64,000 nt of DNA. It comes from Calonectria ilicicola (lineage: Eukaryota > Ascomycota > Sordariomycetes > Hypocreales > Nectriaceae). Shown in pieces: positions 38,131 through 51,818 of this stretch. The number at the start of each line of letters is the position of its first letter. Position 1 is the stretch's first letter. The position numbers and the translations under genes are program-made. Under the pieces are notes generated by a model, which saw only the letters and a list, made by a program, of their open reading frames with translations, was not told where the DNA came from and ran no database searches. The stretch is taken from NCBI GenBank assembly GCA_020809705.1, contig CP085834.1:1674001-1738000 (forward strand), in the 5' to 3' direction.

Positions 38131-39407
38131 ATGGCTCGTCTCTCACCTTTTGTCGCTCTTTGGGCGACTGTTGCTCTAACCAGCCAAGTTCTGGCCTCTC
38201 CAACACGCGTCAGGCATGAGCATCCCAGTCGTGTCAAGCGCGCCTGTAGTTCGACGCAAACTGCCATGCCTTGGTACGTTTAATAGCGACAATTGGCTGG
38301 ATTTAAGCGTTTGCTGACACAGAAGTAGGGATCAACTTAGCTCAGATGAGAAATCCAGCTACCTCAATGCTGAGCTTTGCTTGATGGAGCATGAAAAAAT
38401 CACGGACAACGAGGGTTCTCAGAATCTTTGGGACGATATTCACTACAACCATATCTGGCAATCTAACTATGTCCACAGCAATGTAAGTTGGCGATAAAAG
38501 ACGTTCTAAACCTAGCCGGTTGTTCAATACAACAGACACCACACCTGGCCCGTGTTACTGGTTGATTTTGCGCATTAAAAAAATTGGACACTGGCTAATT
38601 ACTCCGTCTAAAAACAGGGTCAAGCTCTCCCATGGCACCGCTACTTCGTCATGGTTCACGCTCAACTTCTCTCGGCATACTGCAGCTACACCGGTCCCCT
38701 TCCGTAAGTTTAACATGACTCGCAAACGCGTTCAAGTTCTAATTGGTCTCAGCTACTGGGACGAACTCGCCGATTCTTCTTTGTCCGACATCAGCGAAGC
38801 CACCGTCTTGCAAGCAGATGCCTTTGGTGGCGATGGATCATCTTCGGACAACTGTCTTTCCGACGGTGCTTTCGCCAATGTGACACTCCACTGGACCGGA
38901 AACGGCACGACCGGCAATACCTGCATTACTCGCGACTTGAACCTGGCTGGTATTCAGATGGCTAGCAAGACCAACACTAATGCTTGCTACGCTGAGACCA
39001 ACTATGTCGACGCCTACCAGTGCTATCTCTTGAACCCCCATGGTGCAGGCCACTCAGCTGCCGGCGGTACCATGTCTGGTGTCATGCTTAGCCCTGGTGA
39101 CCCCCTGTTCTTCCTCCACCACACCTGGCTTGATGCTATGTGGTGGCAGTGGCAGCAGCAGGACAGTGGCCGACTTACCGAGATGGGTGGTAACAACACC
39201 ATGAGCAAAAGTGACCTGGATCAGCTGGGATGGGAGCCCGCAAGCCCCCGCCTTTCTGACTACAGCGGCGATGACGGAAGCACCACGACCCTCAACCATG
39301 TTCTGTACATGAGCGGCCTGGCTGACAATGCTACCGTTGGAGACGTTATGGATATCACCGCAGCTCCCATATGTATGACCTACGTTTATGCCACTAACCA
39401 AGAATAA
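38131..39407 (+). CDS. Secreted tyrosinase (type-3 copper oxidase)
   Basis: Four exons (38131-38273, 38329-38482, 38618-38703, 38753-39407) give 345 residues. A signal peptide (MARLSPFVALWATVALTSQVLAS) is followed by a Lys-Arg site. The CuA site is visible as His residues in DDIHYNH, YVHSN and LPWHRYF. The CuB site is NPHGAGH and FFLHHTWLD, with the usual WWQWQ after it. Five N-glycosylation-type sequons occur. It would oxidise monophenols and diphenols to quinones outside the cell. Intron 2 is long (135 nt) for this window. It is of the short fungal secreted type without the C-terminal inhibitory domain. No melanin or other pathway gene is adjacent. Confidence 0.92.
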
Positions 39408-39786
39408 TTTGTGTTTTCCAAAACCAGATTCATTGCAGCGGCGGTACATTATGAGTCATAACTTATTCTATTTTTATAGTATAGCATATTAATTAATTAA
39501 TTATTCTTCTTCTTCCTCACAAGAATATGAGCTGGCATCCAGCACCGCATAACCGCAGTCTCACACCCGCGTCCCACATACGGATGACAAAGTCAATCAA
39601 AATCTAAATACTGACACAAAGAGCACAATAGAGTTGCTGTGGGCCATTTCTGATATTTTCTTAATTATCTATTTAAAAGCAGCAAACGCAAACCAAACAT
39701 TCCCGCAGTATTCAACCAATCTCTACTCTAACTTCAAGCTCATGGCGTCGAATCAGTAAGATGGAATCAAATCGCCATCAAAGAAG
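39408..39786. other. Convergent 3' region
   Basis: AT-rich spacer with TTAATTAATTAATTA near 39490. No gene. Confidence 0.4.
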
Positions 39787-40383
39787 TTACTCAATCACTA
39801 CAAGGCGTGGGAGGCCTTCAGTGGGCCAACATTCGCTTCCCCTTTTCTTTGGGATTTTAATAGTAAGGACGCCATTAGTGAAATGGAGTTCAGCGTGTTT
39901 CCTGAGAGCCTGGGCACTAATCGCTACACGGCGGTAAAAGACACCAGCCGGGCGCTCAGCGAGCAAAGACGTCACATTTGAAACAACACGTGTCTTTTCA
40001 GATTGCTGCGGCCTTTCTTTGGGGCCCTGCTGAGCGATTTCCTCAATGAATTCGAAATCATCCTCGACGGTGGCCTGGTACTTCTTGCGATCAATAATTG
40101 GGCTGGTAGGAGTGAAATCTTCGGCAAGGTCACGATGAGGTAACTCTCTCGCGCCGAAGATGATGATACTTTCGGGATCAGGTGACACGGCCATCACACC
40201 CTTTTCATCCAGGCCGGGGAGGTCGCAATAGATAAGGAAATCCTCATCAGTCTCGAATGTATCGAATTTTGGATCCCAATCGGGTTTAGCATCCTTAGAG
40301 TTTCGCTGCAAATATTTCTCAAATAATTTCATCGCTTTCTGCACATCAATTGCATACTCTTCATCAAGTGAATAAGTGGCCAT
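39787..40383 (-). CDS. Small heat-shock protein (Hsp20/alpha-crystallin)
   Basis: An intronless frame of 198 residues. The alpha-crystallin domain starts near residue 40 (FDTFETDEDFLIYCDLPGL, matching the family's first strands) and ends with LHFTNGVLTIKIPKK, the typical NGVLTI motif. Between them lies an insertion of about 45 charged residues, common in fungal Hsp30-type proteins. It ends in a short LVVIE tail, comparable to the I-x-I anchoring motif. It would act as an ATP-independent holdase in the cytosol. The promoter side is AT-rich; I did not identify a sure heat-shock element. Confidence 0.85.
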   Translation of the reverse strand: MATYSLDEEYAIDVQKAMKLFEKYLQRNSKDAKPDWDPKFDTFETDEDFLIYCDLPGLDEKGVMAVSPDPESIIIFGARELPHRDLAEDFTPTSPIIDRKKYQATVEDDFEFIEEIAQQGPKERPQQSEKTRVVSNVTSLLAERPAGVFYRRVAISAQALRKHAELHFTNGVLTIKIPKKRGSECWPTEGLPRLVVIE

Positions 40384-40996
40384 CGTGAAGGAATTATACC
40401 GCGCGAGAATAATGTGAGGATGGAGTGAGAATTGACACCAAGATTTGGGGATGGGGGCTGCCTTTTTATAGGTTATATATTTATCTGATCGTACTTTTGT
40501 GGCTCCTATATCCCTGAATCACTGTGTTAGTTTCTTTGTTAGTAGCACTGTCCCATTCACTCATTACTATTGTTGAACACCTAATATGAGTGGAACCTTC
40601 CAGTGCACGGCGCAATTGTACGTCTGTGCCATTCTATTCACCACTTTATAACAAAGAATTTCAAATCCAACAGTTGATTCACAAACACAAATTAATTACT
40701 TTTACAGGCTATTCCATTTCCATGGCATCTGTCATTGACCTTGAACCCTTAAATCCAGTCTAAAAGGCCAGTCAAAATTGCTCTCTAAACTTATACCTGG
40801 CCCTTCGATGATTGCTTCTTAATCTAGCTGAGAACTGCATTTATAAACTCACGCCTAATTAAATTTACACACGACAAGATATGAATCAATGAAATAGCTC
40901 TCTTTTGTTCACTCAATGGCATAACCCCATTTCCAGAGTTCCATAACTACAGTCGGATATTTTTTTCTCAATTATTCTACTACAAAAACCTATATA
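40384..40996. other. Intergenic region, no gene seen
   Basis: AT-rich, between the Hsp20 promoter side and a decayed gene fragment. Nothing recognised. Confidence 0.4.
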
Positions 40997-41613
40997 ATGA
41001 ATCATAGGGATACAGTGACCCTTTGCTCGACATGGCCATTTTTTGAATCACTCGTTAATGGCTGGAGTATGAGAGACGATAACATGGATCGAAAGTCAAC
41101 ATCGAATCCGCACGCAGCGCACGCATCTATATCTCAAGAGATTTTAACAAAGACGAAAAATCCCGCTATAGCTCTACAATGGCTGGTCTTTCGGTTTTAT
41201 CAGATGTTTTACTACAACTTGGAGGGGGACTTTAATATGGTGTATCCAGTTACGACCACACACACGATAGATGTGCTTATTCTAGCACAATGGACAAGAT
41301 TCGTTACAGTTCTTGCCCTGGTGTCTGCGCATTTGGGTTTGCTAATGTTTATAATTTTGCTTTATGAATTAGAAGAGAGAGGCCTTTGATAGGTAATTCA
41401 TGGCAGGCGGTTTCGCAGATGGTTTCGCCTCAGACAAAGGAGCTCCTCGAGGTAGCAGAACATATGAGAGACAAAGACGTGAACAAATGGTCAGGGAATA
41501 CGGATCTAAACGATGGAATTTATGGAATGTCGCAATCTATTGATATAGACAGGACGGAGATACAAGTGTTTCAGAAACGGACATGGGTGCGAGTTCCAAC
41601 GGAACAGAAATAA
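40997..41613 (+). pseudogene. 3' fragment of a fungal membrane-protein gene, frameshifted
   Basis: Frame one (40997-41389) encodes a soluble stretch, one membrane helix and ends LYELEERGL. The protein then continues in another frame from about 41386: GNSWQAVSQMVSPQTKELLE, then DKDVNKW. That is the known C-terminal order of large fungal multi-pass membrane proteins (helix, then GNxWQxxxQVVS). The two frames overlap at GGCCTTTGATAG with no splice sites to bridge them, so one base is gained or lost. The N-terminal part of such proteins (several hundred residues) is missing. I take it as a truncated relic. A base error in the assembly could explain the shift but not the missing 5' part. Confidence 0.6.
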
Positions 41614-42547
41614 GGCACACGTTGCATTCTCTACCATGATGTAAGACGAGATTTCCTCGCCTAGCTTGGTGTTGGCCACTACCAATACATGCATAGAAGT
41701 ATAATTGCATAAATGTGAATAGATCTTGATCCAGCTGGAAATATTCAGTTCTTGATTGCAGTGTCAGTGTCTGTTGACCACAAAATGTGGACGATTGCCC
41801 CACCACCATGAGGCTTCACAGAGGCTCGCATGATGTCGTAAAACATTAGATGAGTTTGATGCTACATACAGCACACCAGTTTGAATATGCTTACATATCA
41901 GGTAGTGGCTTTTTTACCTGAAGAATAACGGCAACTCCTACGCCCTACGCTAGTGACTCGATAAGAAGGGCCAAGGCTTGAACAACGAAATGGAGGGAAA
42001 GGCTTTCCATATTTAATTTGAGGTTTTCCAATAGGAAAGCCTCTTATAGTAGATGTAGCGTACGGGGACCTGACGCTTTGAAGCTTCTTGTTCCTCATCA
42101 CGCTAAATCATGACACAGTGGAAGGCATGCCCTATGAGTACATTTCTGGCCACACGTTCAGAGTTGGTGAAAGAGTAGCTTCTCTTGAATCGCTTTAGGG
42201 AACAGTGTCGAATAACCTTGAGCTATAATGCATTTGGATCTAGCAGCATTGAGAGCGAAAAAATTGCGAAAGGGAGTGGACATGTGCTGGTGGAATTCAT
42301 ACTTAGATGAAGAATGTATGAACGACGACACAAACTTTTACTGGCACATATAAAACAACTAGGGAAAGCAAAAATGTATCTGAAGGAGAGGGGTTTCTCA
42401 ATTCCCGCAGGAGTAGGAAGTTATGATGGAGAAGCTATTTACCTAGAGCATGTTACAGAGCAGTATTAGAAATCGAAAGCCGGCCAGCAGAATAAATCAT
42501 ACATAGATACTTTTGATAGTAAAAGACTAGTTATATATATCACGATC
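41614..42547. other. Left border of the biosynthetic cluster, no intact gene
   Basis: Between the decayed gene and the end of FUB8. Short open frames only. In Fusarium, FUB9 to FUB12 follow FUB8; none of them is found here. Confidence 0.45.
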
Positions 42548-45500
42548 CTAATATCCCCATTGGTCTAGCCATGTCTCAAACCAATTTGGGGACACAGGCG
42601 CCAACTTAGCAAAGACAGAGCTTTCCAACAAAGCATTACTGACAACCCAGTCAAGATGACGAGGAACAGATAAAGTATCCTCGCTTTTTGGTCCTGCCAT
42701 CATCTGGAAAAAGGATACCAACTTGAGGCCCATCTGAGCCCGGCTTGCTATCTGGGAGGTTTCTTCGCTAGTAGCCTCATGGACGATAGATGTCTCGGCG
42801 GCTTGCAAACTGTCAATCCATTGTCCGAGCGGCACAACCTTCATCTCCACGGACAGAGCCGCTTTCAGTCGAGCTTGTATACCCGGGAGCAGATCTTCCC
42901 ATGTGGTAAATTTAGGATTGAGGAGGTTGTAATAGACTTCCTCTCGAGTGCTACCTGTTTCCAAGTTTGAGTTTACTAGCTGGCCAATAACGTCAGCTAG
43001 AAGATCTATTGGTATCCAATCAATGCTATTTGCAGAGCCTAAATCGGCAGGCAGCATACGGAGGTATGCCGATGCATCAATAATCTGTATTAGATGTTAA
43101 TAGACCGTCATAGTTTTAAAACTGTGCAAAGTGCCAATACTTACTGCGGGTACCCAATCCCTCCGTGCCCAGACACCACCCGGACCCTTAGTTTCGATTG
43201 GACCTGCAACTTGGCCGACTCGCAAAACTGAGAGGTTCAAGACACCCGACTGCGCTGCCTTGCTCAGTAGATGCTCGGCCACTAGCTTTGATGCACCATA
43301 GCCATTAATTGGGGCGTCCAGGTTAACCATCTTGGCTTCCGGCACAGAACCCAAGAGATGGGATGGCCAGTTAGTGGCAGAACTTATGGATGAGATGAAG
43401 TAGAAGCGAATCTTATGCCGAGCCTCTGCGCAGAGGTTGACGAGTCCCCAGAGTCCGATGAAGTGAGGTTCATATGATGATAATGGAAGATTGAAGTTTA
43501 CCTCCCACGCGTTGTCTTGGGTGGAATTAGTAAAGGTTCACTTTTGGTCAAACCCCTAGTTACTCACGAATAATTATTGTAGCTTGATCTTGAATTTCTT
43601 GCAGATCTGCTTGGCTCAGACCAAGACTTTTTGACTGAGCATCCCACTGAATAAATTGCACCTTTCCCTTCCAATCCAGCGACAAGCCCTTGGACTTGGC
43701 CAACTCCTCTTGTCGCTCGGCCGCGTTGTCGCTCCGGTTGAAGCACCAAACCTGGGCGACTCGGTCATTCTTGCATATCACATCAAGGAGATACGACCCA
43801 ATGGATCCAGTCGTGCCAGTAATGACCACGTATTCTTTTGGCTTTCTTGAAGACTTGAAAGATTGCAAATGTTTGTAAAGCATATCAAAAGTTTCCTTGG
43901 AAGGGTGGTGAGCTGTTAGTTGGGACCCTTTGTGAAGTTGTGCCCAAATGAAATTGCTCAACTGGGCAATGGAGGCATTTGCATAAATAGTGCCGACCTC
44001 GATATGGATTGGAGATGAGAACGCTGAATTGAGTAATCTCGAAAGCCGAACTACCTGAAGCGAATCAAAATTTCTTGCGAAGAAGTTGTCATTGTCATCG
44101 ATGTATTCCACTCGAGACACTGACTGGATTGCTTCCCGAACACCATCGCGAACAGTCTCTTCGCTGGTTTCGTCAATTCTAATCGAGTAAGGTGCCTTTT
44201 CTTGTTCTCGGTAGATATTATCAATCTCCGTAGCAAAGACCTTCTCAATTTCATATCGCGCTAGTGTTCCTTTTTGCGTGCGTGGGAAGGGAGTGTTGAC
44301 AATTTTGACAAAGTTGCGGTGAATCTGGGCAAATGCCGGCAAGGATTTATTCACGTCCTCAATAGCTGACCACACTGCATCGACAACCGCGTCGTGGTCA
44401 GATTCAAAATGTGAATTCGGGCCTGTATAGAGTAATAAAGCCGTTTGAAAGCGGCGTTGACCTGTGATGTAAGCTTCGGAGATGAGTGGATGACCAATGA
44501 GCTGTCCTTCACCAGCAAGTGGATTGAATTTTTCCCCATTGGAAAGCACGATGAGATCATCTTTACGCATCTCGTACCTCCAAAGCTTTGGGATAGTTGG
44601 GTGGGGAGAATACAAGTCCTTTGTTTCCCAAATGTCCAAGTCTGGAAAGGTGATGAAAACGGGTTGATTCGCAGCTAGTTCTGGTCTTTTGACAAGCACT
44701 AGCTCAAATAATTTATCCGAGTAATGTCGCATTTCATATCCAGTATGTGGGTGAAAGTGAAAATAGTCCCACTCATTCGGATGCGTCACAATAGATGGTA
44801 TCCATAGTGCTTCAGTCATTCCCATCGTCTGCCAGAGGTTCACCCGAGAATGTATGACTTCGCCCACGGTCTGTGCTACGGGACCTCCAGCTGACGTGAT
44901 AAATTTGAGTCTGGATATCTTATCCAGCGCGCTTGGACTTTTGGAAATGTCCTGGAGCACACTAGGGGGGACAAAGGCTGAATCAAGCGCAATGTTATCG
45001 AGTGTGTCCTCGATGCTGTGCTGTGTGATAGGCCCGGTAGGTGGCAGAACTACGCTCCATCGGAAGAATACAGCGCAGAATAAGCCAAGGCCGATACCGG
45101 CAACCTAGTGAATGTGTACCTTTACATTAGCCTTGGTTCCTGTCTTTATGAGGTCACTTCTTCTATCACATACATGAAATAATGGCATAGCACACAACAT
45201 CTTTGTACCAGTCCACGCAATCAAGGTGGGCATCTTTCCCTCGATTGGTTCGATCAGATGAAGCGCATCGACAGTGGCCACCGCCGCAAGAGTTAAAGGC
45301 ACGACTCTTGGTGGACCAGTAGATCCTGATGTATGTAAAAGTGCGAGAACATCGGATTTTCCCTGATGCCACTCTTTGTCATATGGATACACCTCGACTA
45401 GAGTGGGGCCCAAGAGCTCAGACAAATCGGGTGGTTGGACCCAAGGCAATTGAACGTCCTTTATAAAATCGAGATGTTCCATGTTTGTTGTTATCCAAAA

Positions 45501-45985
45501 CTCACAGTTGGTTTGATTGATCAAAGATAGATGGGCATCGACGCTGTTCCTTGGTGACGATAGTAGAAGCTTGAGAATTGTAAGATGACGCTAAACGAAA
45601 GGCTCAAAGCAATCAAGTCGTGGGGAGATCTCACTTTGTGTCCAATCTTTGTGGCTGATAGCATCATTAAAAAATACCTGAGGTCATCTGAAATCAAGTC
45701 TTGTTAGAACATGCAAAACATAAGCACGGTTGATAAATTACTCTGGCCAACGTAGCATATCGTTTTGACCGCTCTGAATCGTCCCAGCTTTGATTCGAGC
45801 CACCAACATAGTCTATTGACGGCGTTCGCAAACGTAGCGGCCGTCACAACCCGGTATCCTTGGGAGGGCTGGTTGTTATGACTGGTATAAAAGAGTACGC
45901 GATCAGGTTCTTTTCGAGCCGCATCGTCTACCACCGCCGGCAGGAGTCGCTGGCCATAGGTGGGCGAGGGGGGAATGGAACCCAT
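42548..45985 (-). CDS. FUB8: NRPS-like carboxylate reductase (A-T-R), FUB8 type
   Basis: Six exons (45985-45742, 45687-45635, 45569-45174, 45104-43568, 43515-43145, 43084-42548) give 1045 residues. The adenylation domain covers about 20-530, with [12 protein letters not shown] as its ATP loop. A carrier domain follows (about 560-640), with FDSLQV holding the phosphopantetheine Ser. The reductase domain starts near 675 with [15 protein letters not shown], followed by the IIHNAW and YGASK motifs of thioester reductases. Such enzymes activate an acid, load it on the carrier and release it as an aldehyde using NADPH. In the fusaric acid pathway FUB8 is one of two key enzymes along with the PKS. 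It is divergent with FUB7 across 571 bp. The left neighbour is relic DNA, so it marks the cluster edge. Confidence 0.9.
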
Positions 45986-46556
45986 TTTGCCGTTCTGTAT
46001 TCTAATAGAAGGGAGATGGAGAGTGAAATGGTCTGAAGATCTCAAATTTCCTTCAAGTATCGAACCATCTCCTGAAGATTTAAGTAGTTGGTATGAGTTA
46101 GACCAACGCACGCATGCCAGCGGTTTCCGAAATGTGGAGACCGATGATGATGCAGGCGGAACGGAGACTTTTTTTTCGGATCCTTTAAACCAATTTTCGC
46201 TAGCTTACCGCCTAAAACAGTCTATTTCATAGGAATATATTCAAAGAGGCTTACTTTGGTTGAATTTGTGGAGCTCCGGAGCTCCGTATAGCCACCGAGT
46301 CTGTCATCGGAAGGTTTCGGGCCGCTCCGGGGTGGAGTCTCGGCGCCGATGTCCCGGTCTTATACCGACACTGTCAAGGTTCCGAATGCTGTGTGTAAGG
46401 AGCGGATCTGTGTTATAACATCTGCTTCAATGCATAACTAGGCCGCTCTATCTGTTGCAATCACCCTTCTGCATTATTTTCTATACAACCTTGAAATTGT
46501 CTCACGGCTTAGACAACCAAACCACTCGGTAGAATCACAACAAATACTATTTCAAC
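45986..46556. promoter_or_regulatory. Divergent FUB8/FUB7 promoter with TCCGA-type motifs
   Basis: The region between two outward-read cluster genes. Motifs of the CCGA/TCGG family are crowded at 46275-46386: CTCCGGAGCTCCG at 46275, TCGGAA at 46307, TTCGG at 46316, CTCCGG at 46325 and TTCCGAA at 46380. The same core recurs in the other cluster promoters and suits binding by a Zn2Cys6 regulator. Confidence 0.55.
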
Positions 46557-48147
<1,591 letters not shown>

Positions 48148-49025
48148 AGGATGCATTGCGGATTATTGATCACGGTACATTAGCATTATACTAGATCCAT
48201 TTAGACTCGAAATATAAGTCTGACTATCTGTTTTGGTCCTCAAGATATGTTTATGAAACACAATCAAACGAAGCTACTAGTTTAAACCCCCTCTTGTATT
48301 AAAAACCTTCTGTGCTCTTGCTCAAGATTGAAAAATGCCTGGCTATCCAATTAACCACTTACCTACCCGTTGTTTAATTTATTTTTCATCAACATCAATG
48401 CACGGCTTTACTATATTTCATTAACGGTGTCTCGGGTTACCGCATTTAATCACTTCAAATAATCACATTATATTGTTATGGCCCATTGCCCTAGTTGAGA
48501 TTCTTAGAAAGTGTTAGTAGTGAAGAAATAACCAGAATCTGCAAAGTTGGGTTTGCGATGAGGGTTAGGGTCGGGGTTAGGGTTACCCTCCACCTATCGT
48601 CTCTCACTTCCCCATCCCGCATCTTGCTCCAAGATTGACTCATTTCCCAATCATATGTCTTTCAGGCTATCTGGAAGTTGCTCCGAATATACTGTCGGTG
48701 CGCTATTCAGATCGGAACCCTCCGACCTTCGGCTCCGAAGCATCCGAAAGGGTCCGAACAATGGTGAATAGCACCCGAACGCAATAGACTGACCACACAG
48801 TGCCACGTGATGATCTGCGGGCTACCAGAAATTGCCGTATTCATATATACACCATTTCATGACTTTTCTATTAAGGTGGCGCACGGGAATGGGAGCTGCC
48901 GGAACATTATACTCTCAGCATCACAAATCAATCAATCTTATTTGAGATTCATTAATCCTCAGTATCACAACGAATATCTTTCTTCTGCCTTTGGGATAAT
49001 TAAAAAGAATTCGTACAAAAACAAC
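48148..49025. promoter_or_regulatory. FUB6 upstream region with TCCGAA array
   Basis: It holds the FUB7 3' flank, a short telomere-like repeat (48561-48586) and the FUB6 promoter. In 48682-48758 TCCGAA occurs four times in plus orientation (48682, 48734, 48743, 48753) and once as TCGGAA (48712), plus a TCCGAC at 48721. This is far denser than elsewhere in the window. Confidence 0.6.
48561..48586 (+). repeat. Interstitial telomere-like repeat
   Basis: Three imperfect GGGTTA units, with one GGGTCG interruption, in 26 bases. The unit equals the TTAGGG telomere repeat of filamentous fungi. It is far from a chromosome end as judged by flanking genes, so it is an internal site. Confidence 0.6.
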
Positions 49026-50170
49026 ATGTCCGTCGTGGAAACAGAAGCAGTCGCAAACACAACTTGGGTGTTCAAGAATGCTCCTACTGGACTGCCTCAA
49101 GCCGGAGTCAACACCGTTGTGGAAAATCGACCACTGAAGCTAGTGGCCCCACCCGGTGGCCTTGTTATCAAGCTTCTAATTGCTGGGCTTGACCCGCATC
49201 AGAGAGATCGTATGCGAGGATCAGGGATGGTAGACTATGTGCCTGGCTACAAAATCGACGAGCCCATCACCAACTTCTCCATCGCCAAGGTTATCCGCTC
49301 AGACAATGAGGCCTTCGAGGAGGGCAGTTTAATTGCTGGTAGTCTACCCATTTCCGAGTACGGCATAGTTCCTAAACAGCTTATTAATGCTCGAGGCATG
49401 GCGGCTCCGATGGTGTGGAAGGTGACCAATGACTACGGCTTAGACCTCAAGCACTATGTCGGGACGCTGGGATTGGCAGGCATGACAGCCTGGAATTCCT
49501 TTTACGGTCTCATCAAGCCAGTCAAGGGTGAGACTATCTGGGTCAATGCTGCTTCAAGCTCAGTTGGAGAAGCCGTGGTCCAGCTAGCTAAAATCGAGGG
49601 AATGCGGGTTATCGCGAGCGTTGGTTCGGATGAAAAGCTCAACTATGTTATCAATGAGCTGGGTGCTGACGCCGGCTTCAACTATCAAAAGGAGCCCGTC
49701 AACGAAGCACTCAAGCGATTAGCCCCAGATGGATTGGACGTCGTTTTCGAGAATGTTGGAGGTGATCACTTCCAAGCCGCTATCGAAAACATGAAATGGT
49801 TTGGACGTATTATCAGCTGCGGAACTGTAAGTTTGATCTCTCCCGATTTGTATATCCGTATTCTCACTAACGCCGACACTTACAGGCTTCGCAATACAAC
49901 AGACCAATCGAGGAGCAGTATGGGGTCACCAATATATCAGAAGTTTTCCGTCGCCGCATCAAGATTCAAGGCTTCATGTTCTGGGACGAGAATATTTACT
50001 CTGACAATATTGAAAACTTTTGGAATACGATGCCGAAATGGATCTCCGAGGGGAAAATCAAGTCCCGCTACACTGAATTTAAAGGAATTGACCAGGCTGA
50101 TCAGGCATTCCTTTCTATGTTTACCGGTGGCAGTTTTGGCAAAGCAGTACTTAATGTCGGCGTAGCATAA
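49026..50170 (+). CDS. FUB6: MDR-family NADP-dependent dehydrogenase, FUB6 type
   Basis: Two exons (49026-49826, 49886-50170) give 361 residues. The ATG at 49026 (MSVVETEAVANTTWVFKN) is the start; the upstream frame is open but AT-rich promoter-like sequence. The medium-chain reductase fold lacks the zinc ligands of alcohol dehydrogenases. It has GLAGMTAWNSFYGL, the nucleotide-binding ASSSVGEAVVQLAK, and FENVGGDHFQAA, as in alkenal/leukotriene B4 12-dehydrogenase-like reductases. These enzymes reduce C=C bonds next to a carbonyl or oxidise the reverse. In the fusaric acid cluster the equivalent gene FUB6 is assigned a dehydrogenase step acting on the polyketide-derived or coupled intermediate. 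The exact step is not readable from sequence. Confidence 0.88.
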
Positions 50171-51818
50171 TGCTAGCAGGTGTTTGAGAAGGGTTTCGAC
50201 TTCATCTTCATCTTACCTTTAAATTGAGAGGAGGCAAGGTTGCAGGACTTGTTGGAATGTTTAGGAAGGAAAATAGACCACCAAGTGACCGAATCCGCAG
50301 TTTTACGTCACTCATTCTGTTCTAGCAAGCATCTAGACTCTATCTATGTGAAATGGGTATTCATTTTTTACATAGCGGCCAAGGGTTTCATATAATCTCT
50401 TGATATCGAGTTTTTTTTTTATTAATGCAAGTGCACTACAAGGTCAAAGTACCCTAATAACCTTCGGAGATGACTGGACAATTGAAGAGATTTCATCTGA
50501 ACACGTGCAATGGTATAAGGTTTCGACCCACTCAACCAAAACACCAAAATGTTCCAACACAACAGAAGCTTGTGCGTTGCGCAACTTTGGGAAAAAGAGT
50601 CATCGGCCTCTTACAACCTCACCTTTACCACGGCTCTCACCAAGCTTCACAGCTGGCCTCAGCAGCGCAACTCACATGGAAGGACCTAGAGGTTCAATAC
50701 GAAAGACGCCAACAATGTTGTGTAGCTGGATGAGGCATGTGATGATGAGGGTTTTCACAGAGCCAATGATAGAGCGTTGCGTTTCCACGGTTAGGTGAAG
50801 AGGTTATCCAAAGCTTGGAACGGGCCCATACAACCGTAGTCAGAGCTTCGGTTCCAAGGGAATATAGAAGTCTGAATGCCCTCAATTTCTAAGAAGCTTG
50901 GAAGCCTAGAAATGCAGCCAAAGAGGTATCTGAACCTGTAGATAAAAGCAGCAAGCTTTTCCAAATTGAGATTTTAATCCCAATCCTTAACACAACTGCT
51001 GCCACTTTCTTCGTCATCGTTCTAAGCCAAGCATCCGTATCTCCAACGCAAACAGCGACTTGCTTGAAGCCACTGTTGCGAAGATCGAGACCGCCCTGCC
51101 ACCGCACAAAACCACCCTTCTTGCACTGCTCGCCGAGGGAGCCACAAAGAACCTACTTACACTCTCGTAAGCATTAGAACAGTCTTCAACTTACAGGTAT
51201 ATATTTTAATATACCTTTTATTATATTACTAATTAAGTAAATAGAATGCCTATCTTCAGCATTATTATAGCTTAACCATTATGATAGAAGTAGTCAAGGA
51301 CTGCTATTAACAAGTCACCAATGCCTATATACCAACAAGGCAAGTTAGGCAGCCTAGGCGGGCTAGGCTAGTTGGAAGACCAAGGCGAGCCAGAGGGGTC
51401 AAGACAACAAGGCAGGCAAGGCAGGCTAGCCGGGCCTAGGGGGGTGTTTTCTCTCTCCGAACCCAGGAGGGATAATCTCTTGATATTCTATCCGTGATAT
51501 GCCTAGGCCTTTGGGAATATGTTGTGAATGTGGGATCGTGTGATTTGTATCGAATGTCATTATCTGAAGCTACCATATTTGTACTCATGATGTAATCAGT
51601 TATTAGGCGACGCAGATGCTTTTCCCGCAGCCTACCAGTCATATACTCTCAAGTAATATATAATACAGAATGGGCCTCTTGACTCGTATCAGATTCTATC
51701 TACAGATTTCTTTGTCCTAAGCACCTCCAAATATAGTGTCAATATGAGGCTGTGCCAGCGAAATCTGCCATCCGTTGCTTATATTGATACTTGATTCTTG
51801 TTGCAGCTAAGTTTCCAC
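50171..51818. other. Decayed sequence inside the cluster
   Basis: A 1.65-kb space between the convergent FUB6 and FUB5 genes, where no promoter is needed. Coding-like fragments occur, for example a helical frame near 51030-51168 ending LLALLAEGATKNLLTLS before a stop, with no start. From about 51190 an AT-rich TA-dense part is followed by AGGC-rich microrepeats to 51430. This looks like a mutated mobile-element remnant, possibly RIP-affected. No intact gene. Confidence 0.5.

Noticed and set aside
42228..42350. Short plus-strand frame of about 41 codons left of FUB8
   Set aside because: Too short, no motif, and not similar to FUB9 as far as I can see.
50400..50798. Plus-strand frame of 132 codons in the FUB6/FUB5 spacer
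   Set aside because: No ATG-led conserved protein and neighbouring frames look equally coding; treated as debris.
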